A stretch of 64,000 bases of DNA from Paenibacillus taiwanensis DSM 18679 (GCF_000425125.1 NZ_KE384306.1:87705-151704); one strand, 5' to 3'. Positions 27,826 through 38,234 are shown, counted from the first letter of the stretch. The notes: generated from the sequence alone by a model not told the origin. Translations and numbers: made by a program.

Positions 27826-30189
27826 GTGAGTAATGACATGTTAGAGACGGATCGATTACAAGAGGTAAGCAAGCTGCGTTATGTGCTTGACGTAATGGAG
27901 CGTCACATCAATCATTTGCAGCAGACGAGCGAAGAGCAGCAGCACGAAATCGTGGAGATGAAGCGGAATTTCTGGGATGGAGTGTCGCTTGATCAGGACG
28001 ATATGTTTGAATCGTATGTTAGTGTGATGCAGCAGGCGCAAGATTTGGCCAATCATGAACGGGTGCAGGCGCATGCTGGCAAGCTGCTCCAAAAGTTGAA
28101 TCAGCACAAGGACAGTCCCTATTTTGGTCGGATTCAGTTCCGTGAGGATGGTGATGACGAGACTTTGGATCTCTACATCGGACTGATGTCGCTGACGGAC
28201 GATCAGGCGGATACACATCTGGTGTACGACTGGCGCACACCGATTGCCAGCTTGTTTTATGACTATGCAGCAGGTCCTGTACAGTATCGGACCCCTGCTG
28301 GCCTAATTACAGGCGAAATGCCGATGAAGCGTCAATTCGTCATACGAAGTGGTCGGCTGGAGGCTGTATTTGATACGGGCATCCAAATCGGTGATGACAT
28401 GTTACAGGAAATGCTGACAAAGAGCAGCGACACAAAGATGCGAAGTATCGTTAGTACAATTCAACAAGAACAAAATGCAATTATTCGAGATGATAGCCAT
28501 GATGTGTTAATTGTGCAAGGCGCAGCAGGCAGCGGCAAAACATCAGCAGCGATGCAGCGAATCGCTTATTTGCTGTACAAGTATCGCAACAGCATTCGTT
28601 CGGAGCAAGTGGTGTTATTTTCCCCGAATGACCTATTTAATGATTATGTGTCCAACATTTTGCCTGAGCTAGGGGAAGCTAATATGTCACAGACCACGTT
28701 CCACAATTATTTGGAACATCGGTTGCATACGCGTTGGCAGCTTGAGGATTTGTATGATCAAGCTGAACGTATGATGAGGACATCGGCTCAGGCAGCGGCC
28801 CTGCAAGCGGCTGCGCCATCCATTGAATACTCTCCCGCTCCCATGAAGTCAGATGATCCAGCAGCTGCTAGCGTTACTGCCCGGGTGGAACTGGCGTCGG
28901 CTCGTTGGAAAGCGTCTTTTGATTTTATGCAGGTTATGGATCGTTATATTGACCATCTTACTCAAAAGGGGATGCAATTTGTAGCGCTGGGAACACCAAA
29001 ACGAACGATTGTGACTCAGGAAATGATGGCGGAACAGTTCTACGGTGAATTAGCGGATTGGACGCTTACGGGTCGGTTGCATAAGCTTCAGGAATGGGTT
29101 AACCAATATGTGAAGCGGTGGGCTAAAGCGGAGGAGCAACGTGTATACAACAAACTGCTGAAAAAAAATCAATATATCGGTACAGAGCAAGAAATGCGGG
29201 ATATAAGTCGGAAGCAGGTTCGCAAATGGGTGCAGCGTATGCGTCGCCAAATTCGCGTATTTGGCTTTGTGGATTGGGAGAGCATGTACGTAAGTTGTAT
29301 GCAGCAGCTCGGTCATTGGGTCACGGAGGCTCAGCCTGCTAGAGCTATGGGCGATAACGATTTACCTGATACGAAGCTTGCTGCTCAGATTGGACTCTAT
29401 ACGGCCAAGCGATTAACCGAGCAAGGGATATTGCCATTTGAAGATACGTCTCCATTCCTCTATCTCATTGAAAGAGCACAAGGGTTTCATACGTTTAATC
29501 ACATTCGCCATGTTGTCATTGATGAAGCCCAGGATTATTCGCCCTTTCAATATGAGCTGTTAAATCGGTTATTTCCTCGCAGTCGTTTTACGATTTTGGG
29601 GGATTGGAACCAAGCCATTTATGAAGCAAATCGGGTAAATTCGGTTGAAATGGTGCAGCAAATGTTCAAAGAACGAAAGACGAACATTGTTCGTCTGACC
29701 AAGAGTTATCGTTCTACGAAGAACATTACGGAATATGCGCAGCGTATTGTACCGGATGGAGAGCCTGCGCAAGCCTTTAATCGTTCTGGATCGGCTCCAC
29801 GTTTATATGTAGTGGAGACTAAGGAGGAACGGCTGGCAACAGCAGTTAAGCTGCTGTTAGAGTTGGAGCGAACGGGGGCAGGATCTGTCGCACTGATCAC
29901 GAAAGATGAAGCGACAAGCGCCTATTTATTTGAACTGCTGCATAAGCAGTTCCCGAATATACGACAAGTGACGAAGTTTACGCGGCAATTTGCGGCAGGT
30001 TATTGGGTCATGCCTTCATACTTGGCAAAAGGGCTTGAGTTTGATGCGGTCATTATATTTGATGCGGATCAGACATCTTATGGCAATGAAACTGATCGCA
30101 AGCTGCTGTATACTGTGTGCACGCGTGCGCTGCATGAACTGCACTGTATTGCGCTGAACGAACCGTCTAGCCTGCTGCCTTCTTTATAA
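27826..30189 (+). CDS. helD: RNA polymerase recycling factor HelD (UvrD-like ATPase)
   Basis: 787 residues. HelD removes stalled RNA polymerase from DNA. An N-terminal coiled coil (~10-75) is typical of HelD and inserts into the polymerase secondary channel. VYDWRTPIASLFYDY near 130 is a family hallmark. Walker A GAAGSGKT is at 232-239, Walker B VIDEAQDYSPFQ near 565, and helicase motifs include LTKSYRST and AKGLEFDAVIIFDA near the end. The GTG start has AGGAGCGG upstream. Confidence 0.94.
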   Translation: MSNDMLETDRLQEVSKLRYVLDVMERHINHLQQTSEEQQHEIVEMKRNFWDGVSLDQDDMFESYVSVMQQAQDLANHERVQAHAGKLLQKLNQHKDSPYFGRIQFREDGDDETLDLYIGLMSLTDDQADTHLVYDWRTPIASLFYDYAAGPVQYRTPAGLITGEMPMKRQFVIRSGRLEAVFDTGIQIGDDMLQEMLTKSSDTKMRSIVSTIQQEQNAIIRDDSHDVLIVQGAAGSGKTSAAMQRIAYLLYKYRNSIRSEQVVLFSPNDLFNDYVSNILPELGEANMSQTTFHNYLEHRLHTRWQLEDLYDQAERMMRTSAQAAALQAAAPSIEYSPAPMKSDDPAAASVTARVELASARWKASFDFMQVMDRYIDHLTQKGMQFVALGTPKRTIVTQEMMAEQFYGELADWTLTGRLHKLQEWVNQYVKRWAKAEEQRVYNKLLKKNQYIGTEQEMRDISRKQVRKWVQRMRRQIRVFGFVDWESMYVSCMQQLGHWVTEAQPARAMGDNDLPDTKLAAQIGLYTAKRLTEQGILPFEDTSPFLYLIERAQGFHTFNHIRHVVIDEAQDYSPFQYELLNRLFPRSRFTILGDWNQAIYEANRVNSVEMVQQMFKERKTNIVRLTKSYRSTKNITEYAQRIVPDGEPAQAFNRSGSAPRLYVVETKEERLATAVKLLLELERTGAGSVALITKDEATSAYLFELLHKQFPNIRQVTKFTRQFAAGYWVMPSYLAKGLEFDAVIIFDADQTSYGNETDRKLLYTVCTRALHELHCIALNEPSSLLPSL

Positions 30190-30515
30190 GGCTTACTTTA
30201 TGGGAAGGAGGCAGGAGTCCTTAATGCGTGGATGAAGAAACAGCATAAGGACACCTGCGAGCGATGCGGGAGGGAAGGTGTGTTCTCACGGGGGAGGAAG
30301 AACGGTGGGGGGATTGACATGTTTAACATATGTCCCGCCGCCGCTGTGTGATTGGAGTATCGCCTATGATGCCGCCCAGATTTGTGAGTGTGCTAAATTA
30401 CGGGGCTCAGTAAGCTCCCGCTGCCCCAACGCTACATGCATTCATGGATCGGTGTTTAGCTCTCTTGTGATGTGTATAAAGCAAGGGTGAAACCAATACA
30501 ATAGCTTCTGTAAAC
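30190..30515. other. Non-coding gap after helD
   Basis: About 325 bases, GC-richer than its flanks and G-rich on the plus strand. The only frame of note (30278-30490) has no ribosome site and a Cys/Ser/Pro-rich product. I see no gene or RNA motif. Confidence 0.5.
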
Positions 30516-30575
30516 ACCGATAACCTCCAGCATTCGCTTGAATGCGGCGCTGGAGGTTATCGGTATATTTTGCTT
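30516..30575 (+). terminator. Rho-independent terminator
   Basis: ACCGATAACCTCCAGC (30516-30531) and GCTGGAGGTTATCGGT (30549-30564) form a perfect 16-bp stem with an inner ATTC/GAAT stem, followed by ATATTTTG. Confidence 0.85.
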
Positions 30576-30653
30576 CTGCTTATTCACTTGTGTTTGCGAG
30601 TAAGTTGGCTGTGTACGGTGGATACACAGTTAAATATCGATTGATACAGACGG

Positions 30654-31754
30654 CTAACGTGTCGCCAGCTTCGTATCGATCAAGGAGTCAATAGCCGTTT
30701 TGATTACAGCTACAATTGGTACAGCAATAAACATGCCAAGTACGCCGAAGAAGCCGCCACCAATTATAATTGCAAAAATAATCCAGATTGGCCCCATTCC
30801 GACTTTGTTGCCTACAATTCGTGGACCGATAACATAACCGTCCAGCTGCTTCACAAGTAATATAAACAGTGTAATCCACAAAGCCTTGACTGGAGCGACA
30901 AATAACGTGATCAGCCCGACAAATATCATCCCAATAAACGGACCGAAGTAAGGAATAACGTTTGTAATGGCTACAATCAAACTGGATAACAACGTGTACG
31001 GAGAGCCGATAAGTAGCAGTCCGATACAAACGATCGTACCTACCACAATCGCATCCAATATAACACCAACAAAATATTGTGAGAATACGTTATCTATACG
31101 TTTGACTAAATAAAGAAACTTATCTGCCCATTCTTTGCGGAACAAGGCGTAGATGAGCTTACTTGATCCCTCAGCCAGCTTTTCTTTATCTTTTAGCAAA
31201 TAAATAGACACGATAAAGCCGATGACCAGATTAAGTACAGCCGTAGTTAACGTGTAGAGGCTTGACATTAAGTTATCTAAAATTACTTTTAGAAACTCAC
31301 TAATTTGACTAGGCAGTGAGCTTAGATACGTTCCGTTCTGCACATCAATACCCGTTTTAATAAACCAGTCTTGCTCAATGACGTGAGAACGGAGCCAAGC
31401 TTCCGTGCCTGAGATGTAGGTAGGCAGACCGGCAAGCAGTGTGCTGACACTTTCAATAACACGAGGTGTAACTACGGTTATTAAAAGAATAATAAAGCAA
31501 ATAAACAAGGCATACACGATTAAAATGCTGTACAGTCGTTTGCGCTTTTGTTTCTTCAAGACTCTGGCTTCCAGTACATTTACAAGCGGGCGCAGTAAGT
31601 ATGCGATAAAGCAGGCGATAATAAATGGCGTCATCATGGAGAAGAGTGACCCTATGGCGTGCAGTACAGCATCAATGTTATCGATAAATTTATATAACAG
31701 CACTGCAATGGTAAAGAGACCTAAGTAATATAACGTTCTGTGATTTCTAAACAT
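30654..31754 (-). CDS. AI-2E-family transporter (PF01594)
   Basis: 366 residues with about eight membrane helices and the family segments NVIPYFGPFIGMIFVG and KQLDGYVIGPRIVGNKVGMGPIW. Family members export varied compounds or exchange Na+/Li+ for protons; the AI-2 role is not general. I start it at ATG 31754, since AAGGAG lies six bases upstream. The frame extends 40 codons further without such a site. Confidence 0.9.
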   Translation of the reverse strand: MFRNHRTLYYLGLFTIAVLLYKFIDNIDAVLHAIGSLFSMMTPFIIACFIAYLLRPLVNVLEARVLKKQKRKRLYSILIVYALFICFIILLITVVTPRVIESVSTLLAGLPTYISGTEAWLRSHVIEQDWFIKTGIDVQNGTYLSSLPSQISEFLKVILDNLMSSLYTLTTAVLNLVIGFIVSIYLLKDKEKLAEGSSKLIYALFRKEWADKFLYLVKRIDNVFSQYFVGVILDAIVVGTIVCIGLLLIGSPYTLLSSLIVAITNVIPYFGPFIGMIFVGLITLFVAPVKALWITLFILLVKQLDGYVIGPRIVGNKVGMGPIWIIFAIIIGGGFFGVLGMFIAVPIVAVIKTAIDSLIDTKLATR

Positions 31755-31862
31755 GTAAAGCTCCTTAGTTGACTTATTTCGGTAGGTATGCGCTAAAAAT
31801 GTAGTAAATATTATTAAGTATAGTAGATGGCAACACGTGTACGCAATCTTTCTATTTACATG

Positions 31863-31898
31863 CAAAAGCCGCACAATAATATTTTCACTGTGCGGCTT
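31863..31898 (-). terminator. Rho-independent terminator after murB
   Basis: Minus strand AAGCCGCACA pairs with TGTGCGGCTT and continues TTGC; perfect 10-bp stem. Confidence 0.8.
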
Positions 31899-31922
31899 GC
31901 TTTAACGTTATTTGTGCACCAT

Positions 31923-32840
31923 CTATTCGTCTTCCCCGATAATTCGAACTTCCGTCTCTAGCTGTACACCGAACCGTTCGTTCACGGTTTGCTGTACATG
32001 ACGGATGAGCGCAATATATTCGCTTGCCGTGGCGTCTTGGACGTTCACGATAAAGCCCGCGTGCTTTGTTGAGACCTGCGCTCCGCCGATCTGTACGCCT
32101 TGCAGCGCACAATCTTGAATAAGCTTTCCTGCGAAGTATCCCGGTGGGCGCTTAAACACGCTCCCGCACGAAGGGTATTCCAGCGGTTGCTTGGATTCAC
32201 GCTGCTCGGTTAATTCATCCATCTTTGCTTTAATGGTATCGTGTTCCGCTGGGACAAGCTGGAACGTAGCCTCTAGTACGATGTAACCGTTCGTACCGAT
32301 GTTGCTGTGCCGGTAGCTTAGTTCCAACTGCTCTTTAGTTAAGCGCAGCAGTTCGCCTTCTGGAGTAAATACGAGGGCGCTAACGAGTACATCAGCAATC
32401 TCGCCTCCGTACGCTCCGGCGTTCATGTACAGGGCTCCTCCTACGGAGCCAGGGATGCCGCAGGCAAACTCTAAGCCGGACAGGTGATGCGTCAAGGCAG
32501 AGCGGGACACGTCGATAATTGCTGCGCCACTTTGTGCGATCAGGGTATCCGATTCACGGATGATGGCATTAAAGTGATTCAAGTTAACGACAATGCCACG
32601 AATCCCACCATCCTTCACGATCAGGTTAGAACCGAAGCCGAGTATCGTCAACGGTAATTGATGTGTGCGGGCAAACGACAAAACAAGCTGTAATTCTTCA
32701 TAGTTAGCAGGTGTGACATACAAATCGGCTTTGCCGCCCATCCGGGTATAAGTATGCTGCTTTAACATTTCATCGCACTTCAAGGAAGATTCTGAAATTA
32801 ATTCACGCAACTGACGATAACGTTCTAGTAGGTTATGCAT
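31923..32840 (-). CDS. murB: UDP-N-acetylenolpyruvoylglucosamine reductase
   Basis: NADPH/FAD enzyme that makes UDP-MurNAc for peptidoglycan. The FAD-binding segments are RMGGKADLYV, LGFGSNLIVKDGGIRGIVV and ACGIPGSVGGALYMNAGAYGG. The catalytic serine lies in SCGSVFKRP near residue 225, and the C-terminal glutamate in LETEVRIIGE. 305 residues fits the Gram-positive type IIb enzyme. It stands apart from other mur genes. Confidence 0.95.
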   Translation of the reverse strand: MHNLLERYRQLRELISESSLKCDEMLKQHTYTRMGGKADLYVTPANYEELQLVLSFARTHQLPLTILGFGSNLIVKDGGIRGIVVNLNHFNAIIRESDTLIAQSGAAIIDVSRSALTHHLSGLEFACGIPGSVGGALYMNAGAYGGEIADVLVSALVFTPEGELLRLTKEQLELSYRHSNIGTNGYIVLEATFQLVPAEHDTIKAKMDELTEQRESKQPLEYPSCGSVFKRPPGYFAGKLIQDCALQGVQIGGAQVSTKHAGFIVNVQDATASEYIALIRHVQQTVNERFGVQLETEVRIIGEDE

Positions 32841-32971
32841 GCTTTTCCATCCTTACGTATCTTTTTGGCATATCCATTATAACCAATCCCCTCGCTACAG
32901 GCTATGCACAGATATAGGCGAATGGTGTGCAATAAACGTCAATTGTATGGATTTATGTAATAGACAGACAC

Positions 32972-33005
32972 AAAAAAGTCCTGCACCAGACAAGGAAAGC
33001 AGGAC
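32972..33005 (-). terminator. Rho-independent terminator after hemolysin III gene
   Basis: Minus strand GTCCTGC pairs with GCAGGAC and runs into TTTTTTG. Confidence 0.88.
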
Positions 33006-33017
33006 AGGATTAATCTT

Positions 33018-33662
33018 TTATGGAATTTGGACAAGTGTCAGTACAGAGAAGAAGTGTGCGAGTGATCCCGCTAATACGAACAAATGCCAAATCATATGAT
33101 GGAATGGAAATCCGCGCCATACGTAAAAAATCGTGCCGACCGTATACAGAATTCCTCCTGTAATTAACATATTTAATCCGATTGCAGGCATGGTCGCTAC
33201 AAGCGGCTCCCAGGCAAGCACAATAATCCAGCCCATTACGATGTACAGAGCAGTAGAGGCGAATAGGAACTTCTTCGTAAAGAAAGCTTTAAAAATGACA
33301 CCACCGACCGCAATTCCCCAAACAATACCAAACAAGGTCCACCCGAGCTTGGGCGGAAGTGCGATTAGCACTAATGGTGTGTAAGTGCCGGCAATAAAGA
33401 GGTATATGGACGAGTGGTCAAACGTCTCGAACAAATCTTTGACTTTCCCCTCAGGAAAACTGTGTACCAACGTTGAGGCTGTATAAAGCAACAGCATCGT
33501 AACGCCGTATATCGTAAAGCTGACGATATGAATCGGTCCGCCATACAAAGCTGCAAATACGATGAGCAAGGTGAGTGCTGCGATGCTCATGACTACGCCT
33601 ATACCATGCGTGATGGCATTCGCAATCTCTTCACCCCTAGAATAGGTATGGGTATTAGCCAA
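33018..33662 (-). CDS. Hemolysin III / adipoQ-receptor-like membrane protein
   Basis: 214 residues with seven membrane helices. Family motifs include EEIANAITHGIGVVMS at the start, the histidine-containing STLVHSFP and FDHSSIYLFIAGTYTP in the middle, and FHHMIWHLFVLAGSLAHFFS at the end. The conserved histidines suggest a zinc-dependent hydrolase as in the PAQR family. TTG start with AAGGAG nine bases upstream. Confidence 0.92.
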   Translation of the reverse strand: MANTHTYSRGEEIANAITHGIGVVMSIAALTLLIVFAALYGGPIHIVSFTIYGVTMLLLYTASTLVHSFPEGKVKDLFETFDHSSIYLFIAGTYTPLVLIALPPKLGWTLFGIVWGIAVGGVIFKAFFTKKFLFASTALYIVMGWIIVLAWEPLVATMPAIGLNMLITGGILYTVGTIFYVWRGFPFHHMIWHLFVLAGSLAHFFSVLTLVQIP

Positions 33663-33779
33663 CTTGGATCACTCCTTCTTCAGACGGTATGCCCTGCTAT
33701 GCAATTAGCAGGGCACCATTACAATTCGTGATAATTCTATTGTATCGGAGTGTAGACCGTCCTGCAAATGAAGGAAGTG

Positions 33780-36011
33780 TTAATTTGAATCCTCCGAATC
33801 TTCAAATAGTTTGGCGATTGGATTCTCGAACTTTTTCTGCTTCCAGATTGACCCGTCGGACTTTTGCACGATAAACGGATAGTAATGATTGGTTACCATC
33901 AAGGTTTTAGGCCCGATGCCTGTCATAAAAGGCTCTGCCCCCTCTTTGGAGAGGTGGTCATCTGTCCAAAAATAATGGACGACCATTCGTTCCTTGTTGT
34001 AAGGATGCAGCAGGCCATAAGCACCTTGAAGACCTGGCTTGTTCATCGTTTCTTTCCAGTCGAAGCCAGTGCGTGCAGAATTAGCGATAACACTTGCTTG
34101 CAAGGCTTGAGTGAATGCATTGTGCTTGGCATTGCCAATTACAATAACGTTACTTTTAGCCAGTGTTGTCTCCAACTGTTTCTTAATGGTTTGGCGGTTA
34201 TGGATGACATCTGCTTTCACGCCAAAGGATTGGAACATCGATTGCAGCTGTGCAGCGAGCATATTCTGCTGCGCTTTAGCTTCCTTACTGGCGGGATCTC
34301 CCACGACGATTGTAAGCGGTTCGTCATGAAGCGCCTTAAGCATCAGCTTGTATATCGTCTCTTTTGGCAGCTGCGGATTCGATTCATCTACGCTGTCGAA
34401 CATTTGTTTAATGGAAAATTTCATAAAGGCTTGCTTTTCAGCTTCAGACATTTGATACTCCGGCTTTAGCTCAAAGTTAGGCTTGTTCAGGTTAGCGTCC
34501 ATACGGTCGCGTATGGATTTGCCCAATTGATCTTCTATCGTCTGCAGCAGCCCGCTAACGGTTGCGTTGCGATAGGCATATCGATTGAAATATTCTTTCA
34601 TAAATGTGTCAAATCGTTCAGCTCCAGCCATTCGATACAGCTCATAAATAGCAAGGCGTCCCTTTTTGTAATATACAGCATCTGGCGAATCGCCAACATG
34701 ATGGTTATCAGAATTTATGGCAACGTCCATCGGATAGTCATCAAAACGAACACTATCAAAGCCGCTGCTCTTGCTGCCCTGTTCATTATAGAAATAAGTC
34801 ATCGCGAAATCAGCGAATCCTTCATCTAAAAATGACTCCTGCTCGGAATTGTTACCAATAATGGAGTGGAACCATTGGTGAGCGATCTCATGGACAAAGG
34901 CAGTGTCATTTTCAGGTACAGCTTTTGAGGATACAAGTCCCATTTGAATCATTCGGGAAAACTCAACAGCTACACCCTCAACATGGGATTCAACTATACG
35001 GAAATCGGGATAGTCGTATTTGCCAAATTTGCTACTAAAAAATTCGATTGCTTGAAACGCACGATCTATATATTGGTTAATAACGGCAGTCTTAGCTGGA
35101 TCGTTATTATCGTTATAGTATACATACTCCACGGTAAGTCCATTTTTTGTTTTGCTGGCTTTATGATACTTTTCGCTTGAGAAAAATACGAACTCCCGTG
35201 TTTTGTCTGACTTGGTGGACACTAATTTGCGGCCTGCTTCTGCTTGCTGCTCGGACATTTGACCAGGCATAGCAAGCTGGAGCTTGTCCGGCACATTCAA
35301 ACGAACGTTATAATCGGCAACATCGTAATAATCCGATTCAAATGTGGTGCTGTAAGGTACTTTGTTCCAAGCGTGGGCCTGTTCATTATAAACCGACATC
35401 ACAGGGAACCAATGGGCACCGTTAATAATATCCTTCTGGTAAGAAAGGCGCTGCGCCCCAAATGGAATCTTCGTTTTGTAGGTTAAAACGAGTGTCACTT
35501 CTTCGTCTTTGAGAAGAGGCTTCTCCAATTGTACCGTTAAGGACTGCTGTTCATTAATTGTCGTTAATGTGCGACCACTAGTGGAGTCTTTAACGCCAGT
35601 AATATCGATACCGCCTAGGAAATCGGCTGGTTTTTTGTCAGGATGCTGCTTGGTTAGCTCTTCGTTTGTACGGGCAAACATTTGTGGTTGCGTATCTTTG
35701 GAACGGTGTGCATCTGCGAATAGATGGAACACAACGTCGTTTAATTTGTCAGATGAGGTATTACGATAGGTTACCGTTTGCTTACCCGTAATCGTCATAT
35801 TATCGGTGTCAAGCTTGGCATCAATCTCGTATTTAACGTGCGCCTGCACCTGTTCAGGTGTCTGGAACGTCGTCTTTATAGTTGAAGTAGATTCAGCAGT
35901 TGGTGCGGCATATGTCGTGCCCGCATTGGTCAAAGTTCCTGCGATTAAGCTAAATGCCATTGCCACTGCCAAAACCATTTGTAAACGTTTTTTGCCTGTA
36001 AGTTTTGTCAT
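33780..36011 (-). CDS. Secreted M1-family zinc metallopeptidase
   Basis: 743 residues. A signal peptide (AMAFSLIAGTLTNAGTTYA then AP) directs export. The gluzincin site is HEIAH at 374-378 with the third zinc ligand Glu397 in LDEGFADF. N-terminal beta-domain segments such as DTDNMTITGKQTVTYRN match the aminopeptidase N fold. The usual GAMEN motif is not obvious; RIVESHVEGVAVEFSRMIQM occupies that position, so exopeptidase specificity may differ. The ~200-residue C-terminal part is unassigned. Confidence 0.9.
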   Translation of the reverse strand: MTKLTGKKRLQMVLAVAMAFSLIAGTLTNAGTTYAAPTAESTSTIKTTFQTPEQVQAHVKYEIDAKLDTDNMTITGKQTVTYRNTSSDKLNDVVFHLFADAHRSKDTQPQMFARTNEELTKQHPDKKPADFLGGIDITGVKDSTSGRTLTTINEQQSLTVQLEKPLLKDEEVTLVLTYKTKIPFGAQRLSYQKDIINGAHWFPVMSVYNEQAHAWNKVPYSTTFESDYYDVADYNVRLNVPDKLQLAMPGQMSEQQAEAGRKLVSTKSDKTREFVFFSSEKYHKASKTKNGLTVEYVYYNDNNDPAKTAVINQYIDRAFQAIEFFSSKFGKYDYPDFRIVESHVEGVAVEFSRMIQMGLVSSKAVPENDTAFVHEIAHQWFHSIIGNNSEQESFLDEGFADFAMTYFYNEQGSKSSGFDSVRFDDYPMDVAINSDNHHVGDSPDAVYYKKGRLAIYELYRMAGAERFDTFMKEYFNRYAYRNATVSGLLQTIEDQLGKSIRDRMDANLNKPNFELKPEYQMSEAEKQAFMKFSIKQMFDSVDESNPQLPKETIYKLMLKALHDEPLTIVVGDPASKEAKAQQNMLAAQLQSMFQSFGVKADVIHNRQTIKKQLETTLAKSNVIVIGNAKHNAFTQALQASVIANSARTGFDWKETMNKPGLQGAYGLLHPYNKERMVVHYFWTDDHLSKEGAEPFMTGIGPKTLMVTNHYYPFIVQKSDGSIWKQKKFENPIAKLFEDSEDSN

Positions 36012-36138
36012 TTGTCACACTCCCAAGTTGTCTCTTCTTTATGTTATATTTCACATCCTAATGCAAAAAACAAGTGAGGTCGAGGGAATCCCCTTACTGG
36101 AACCTTACAGTATTGCAACTTGACAATGAACGTCTTTA

Positions 36139-36167
36139 TTGACACTCCAATTAATAGATGGTATTTT
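36139..36167 (+). promoter_or_regulatory. Candidate promoter for NodB-BtrH fusion gene
   Basis: TTGACA (36139-36144), 17 bases, TATTTT (36162-36167), 100 bases before the start codon. Confidence 0.5.
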
Positions 36168-36266
36168 TCCATAAACAACGTTTTATCTACTAAAATGACT
36201 CCTTAGACCCACACTATGATAGCGATCCCTTTCACAGTAAACCCCATTACAAGGAGCTGAGACAAC

Positions 36267-37913
36267 ATGTTCGTGTTAGATTCCAGATCTCCCGAAGCAC
36301 GTATCGTTAAAGAGATACCCCTATCAGACGAAGGGTGTCGTTATGTATGCCTGACGCTAGATGATGGACCTGATCCCCAGTACACCCCCATTATATTAGA
36401 CATTTTAAAAGAGTATGGTGCTAAAGTTACGTTCTTCTCGCTAGGCAGAAATGCAGTGAATTATCCTGAGCTTGTGCAAAGAGCATATGAGGAAGGACAT
36501 GAGATTGCCAATCATACGTACAGCCACCCAGAACTTCCTACCATTACGATAGAACAAGTACAAGCAGAGATTAGACAAACAGAAGAACTGCTCAGTTCCA
36601 TCACAGGCCAACATACGGCTTTATTTCGACCGCCATACGGGAAATACAACGATGAAGTGCTGAATGCAGTTGAAGAGATGGGGTATACCGTCATTTTATG
36701 GTCTGATCCGCTTGAGATGATGGATTGGGAACTGCCAGGATCTGATGTGTTGGTGAAAACGGCGTTGGATCATGTGGAGAACGGGTCCATTATGTTGTTG
36801 CACGATGCTGGAGGAGAGCGGGGCCAAACAGTAGAGGCAATTCGTCAGCTATTGCCGCTGCTTATGGCAAGAGGCTATCAGTTCGTGACTGTTAGCGATC
36901 TTCTGGAACGTGCTAAAGTCCAGCGCAAGGAGAGCGCAAATGTTAAGGCGCTTATCCCGCGATACGATGAGTCTTTTTTAAATTGCACAGAAGGCCATGT
37001 TATAAGTTATTTTGCGAATGAACGGATTCCCGTCGAATGGCTGTTCTATTCCACTTGGGAGCCAAGTGCCCGAATATTCGAGCATTTTATTCAAAAGAGA
37101 GATAATCGTTGGCATTATCCCTCTACGTGTGGCGCGAGATTACAGCATGACTTGCCTCTGCTCGGGGTGTCTATGCATATGTATCCTTATCAAAGCTTTG
37201 AAGCGGCGGCAGATGATTTGCGTAAATGGGTGGGACAAGGTCGCGTCGTGTTTCTGTTTATTAACGGTTATTATTTTGAGCATCGTGTATATTCCTACAA
37301 GAAGCTGCACGAAACTCATAACGTGATGATTACGGGGGTAAGCGATACCGTTGAGGGGACGTTTTGGTTTATTCAGGACCATGCTCAGCCAGACTTTTAT
37401 GACTACTACGCACATGCTATCGTTCAGGTAGGTTTTGATGATAATCAGTGGTCCAAGCACCCGAAAGGGCTGATGATTAGTGATATCAATCGTGAGTTGG
37501 CAAATGCGCCGAATCGTCACACATTTCTGGAGCGATATCGGAAATGGCTGGATGCTTATGAGGATGACTTTTCTTTTTATGACTATATACAAGAATACGT
37601 GGTGAAGATCGGACGGAACGGGCAGGGAACGGAACAACTGGCTGGGCACGTATATGATGCGTTCCATTTTATTGCGAGTGCTCGCCGTTTGTTTGTTCGT
37701 TTTCTGCTCGTGGCACAGATATATGAGGCCAAGCAAGTGGCTGATGTGCATCGTATTATTGGATTGTTAGAGGGCAATCTGGCGGATCTCGACGCTTATC
37801 GCTCAGGCGGCAGCTTTCCACTAAACGAGATTATTGGCAGATGCAGGGAGCTTAAGTGGCTGGAGCAAGATGTATTACATAACTTGAAGCGGCAGTATCA
37901 ACTCCAATCATAA
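36267..37913 (+). CDS. Polysaccharide deacetylase (NodB) fused to BtrH-like N-terminal domain
   Basis: 548 residues, no signal peptide. Residues ~25-215 are a NodB deacetylase: TLDDGPD at 30-36 holds the catalytic and metal aspartates, H83 and H87 are the metal histidines, and FRPPYGKYND follows near 120. From ~232 a second domain begins with FLNCTEGHVISYF (Cys240). It includes VVFLFINGYYFEHRVYSYKK and HNVMITGVSDTVEGTFWFIQD, the pattern of the butirosin BtrH N-terminal acyltransferase/peptidase-like domain. The fusion suggests paired deacetylation and acyl transfer or amide chemistry on an amino-sugar substrate in the cytoplasm; that is inference. Confidence 0.78.
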   Translation: MFVLDSRSPEARIVKEIPLSDEGCRYVCLTLDDGPDPQYTPIILDILKEYGAKVTFFSLGRNAVNYPELVQRAYEEGHEIANHTYSHPELPTITIEQVQAEIRQTEELLSSITGQHTALFRPPYGKYNDEVLNAVEEMGYTVILWSDPLEMMDWELPGSDVLVKTALDHVENGSIMLLHDAGGERGQTVEAIRQLLPLLMARGYQFVTVSDLLERAKVQRKESANVKALIPRYDESFLNCTEGHVISYFANERIPVEWLFYSTWEPSARIFEHFIQKRDNRWHYPSTCGARLQHDLPLLGVSMHMYPYQSFEAAADDLRKWVGQGRVVFLFINGYYFEHRVYSYKKLHETHNVMITGVSDTVEGTFWFIQDHAQPDFYDYYAHAIVQVGFDDNQWSKHPKGLMISDINRELANAPNRHTFLERYRKWLDAYEDDFSFYDYIQEYVVKIGRNGQGTEQLAGHVYDAFHFIASARRLFVRFLLVAQIYEAKQVADVHRIIGLLEGNLADLDAYRSGGSFPLNEIIGRCRELKWLEQDVLHNLKRQYQLQS

Positions 37914-37940
37914 AAATGAGAACTTAATTTAAGGATACTT

Positions 37941-37974
37941 AAGAGGGCACTTGCTAAGAGTGTCCTTCTTTTTG
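37941..37974 (+). terminator. Rho-independent terminator
   Basis: AGGGCACT pairs with AGTGTCCT (one G-U) and continues TCTTTTTG. The following ~260 bases to 38234 hold no recognisable gene. Confidence 0.75.
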
Positions 37975-38234
37975 TACATAACAGTCGTCTAATCAGTCCT
38001 CGGTTTTTTTGCTTGGCATGAGTACACAACTGGAGCAACAAGATAAAATTTTATCCGTTCCGTATGACGACCTGTAATAAACTTCCCATGTCGCACCTTC
38101 AAATGTACCGTTTTTATATCTTTTATCGATCTCCGTTAATTTTGTTCATATTGTTTATGAAATGAGGGTTCCCTTTTGCCAGTCAAACAAGGTAACGTAG
38201 ACGATGTAAGCACAGGTATACAAATTGTGTAAAT

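Noticed and set aside
30278-30490. 70-codon frame after helD
   Set aside because: No ribosome site and atypical composition; lies in a G-rich non-coding gap.
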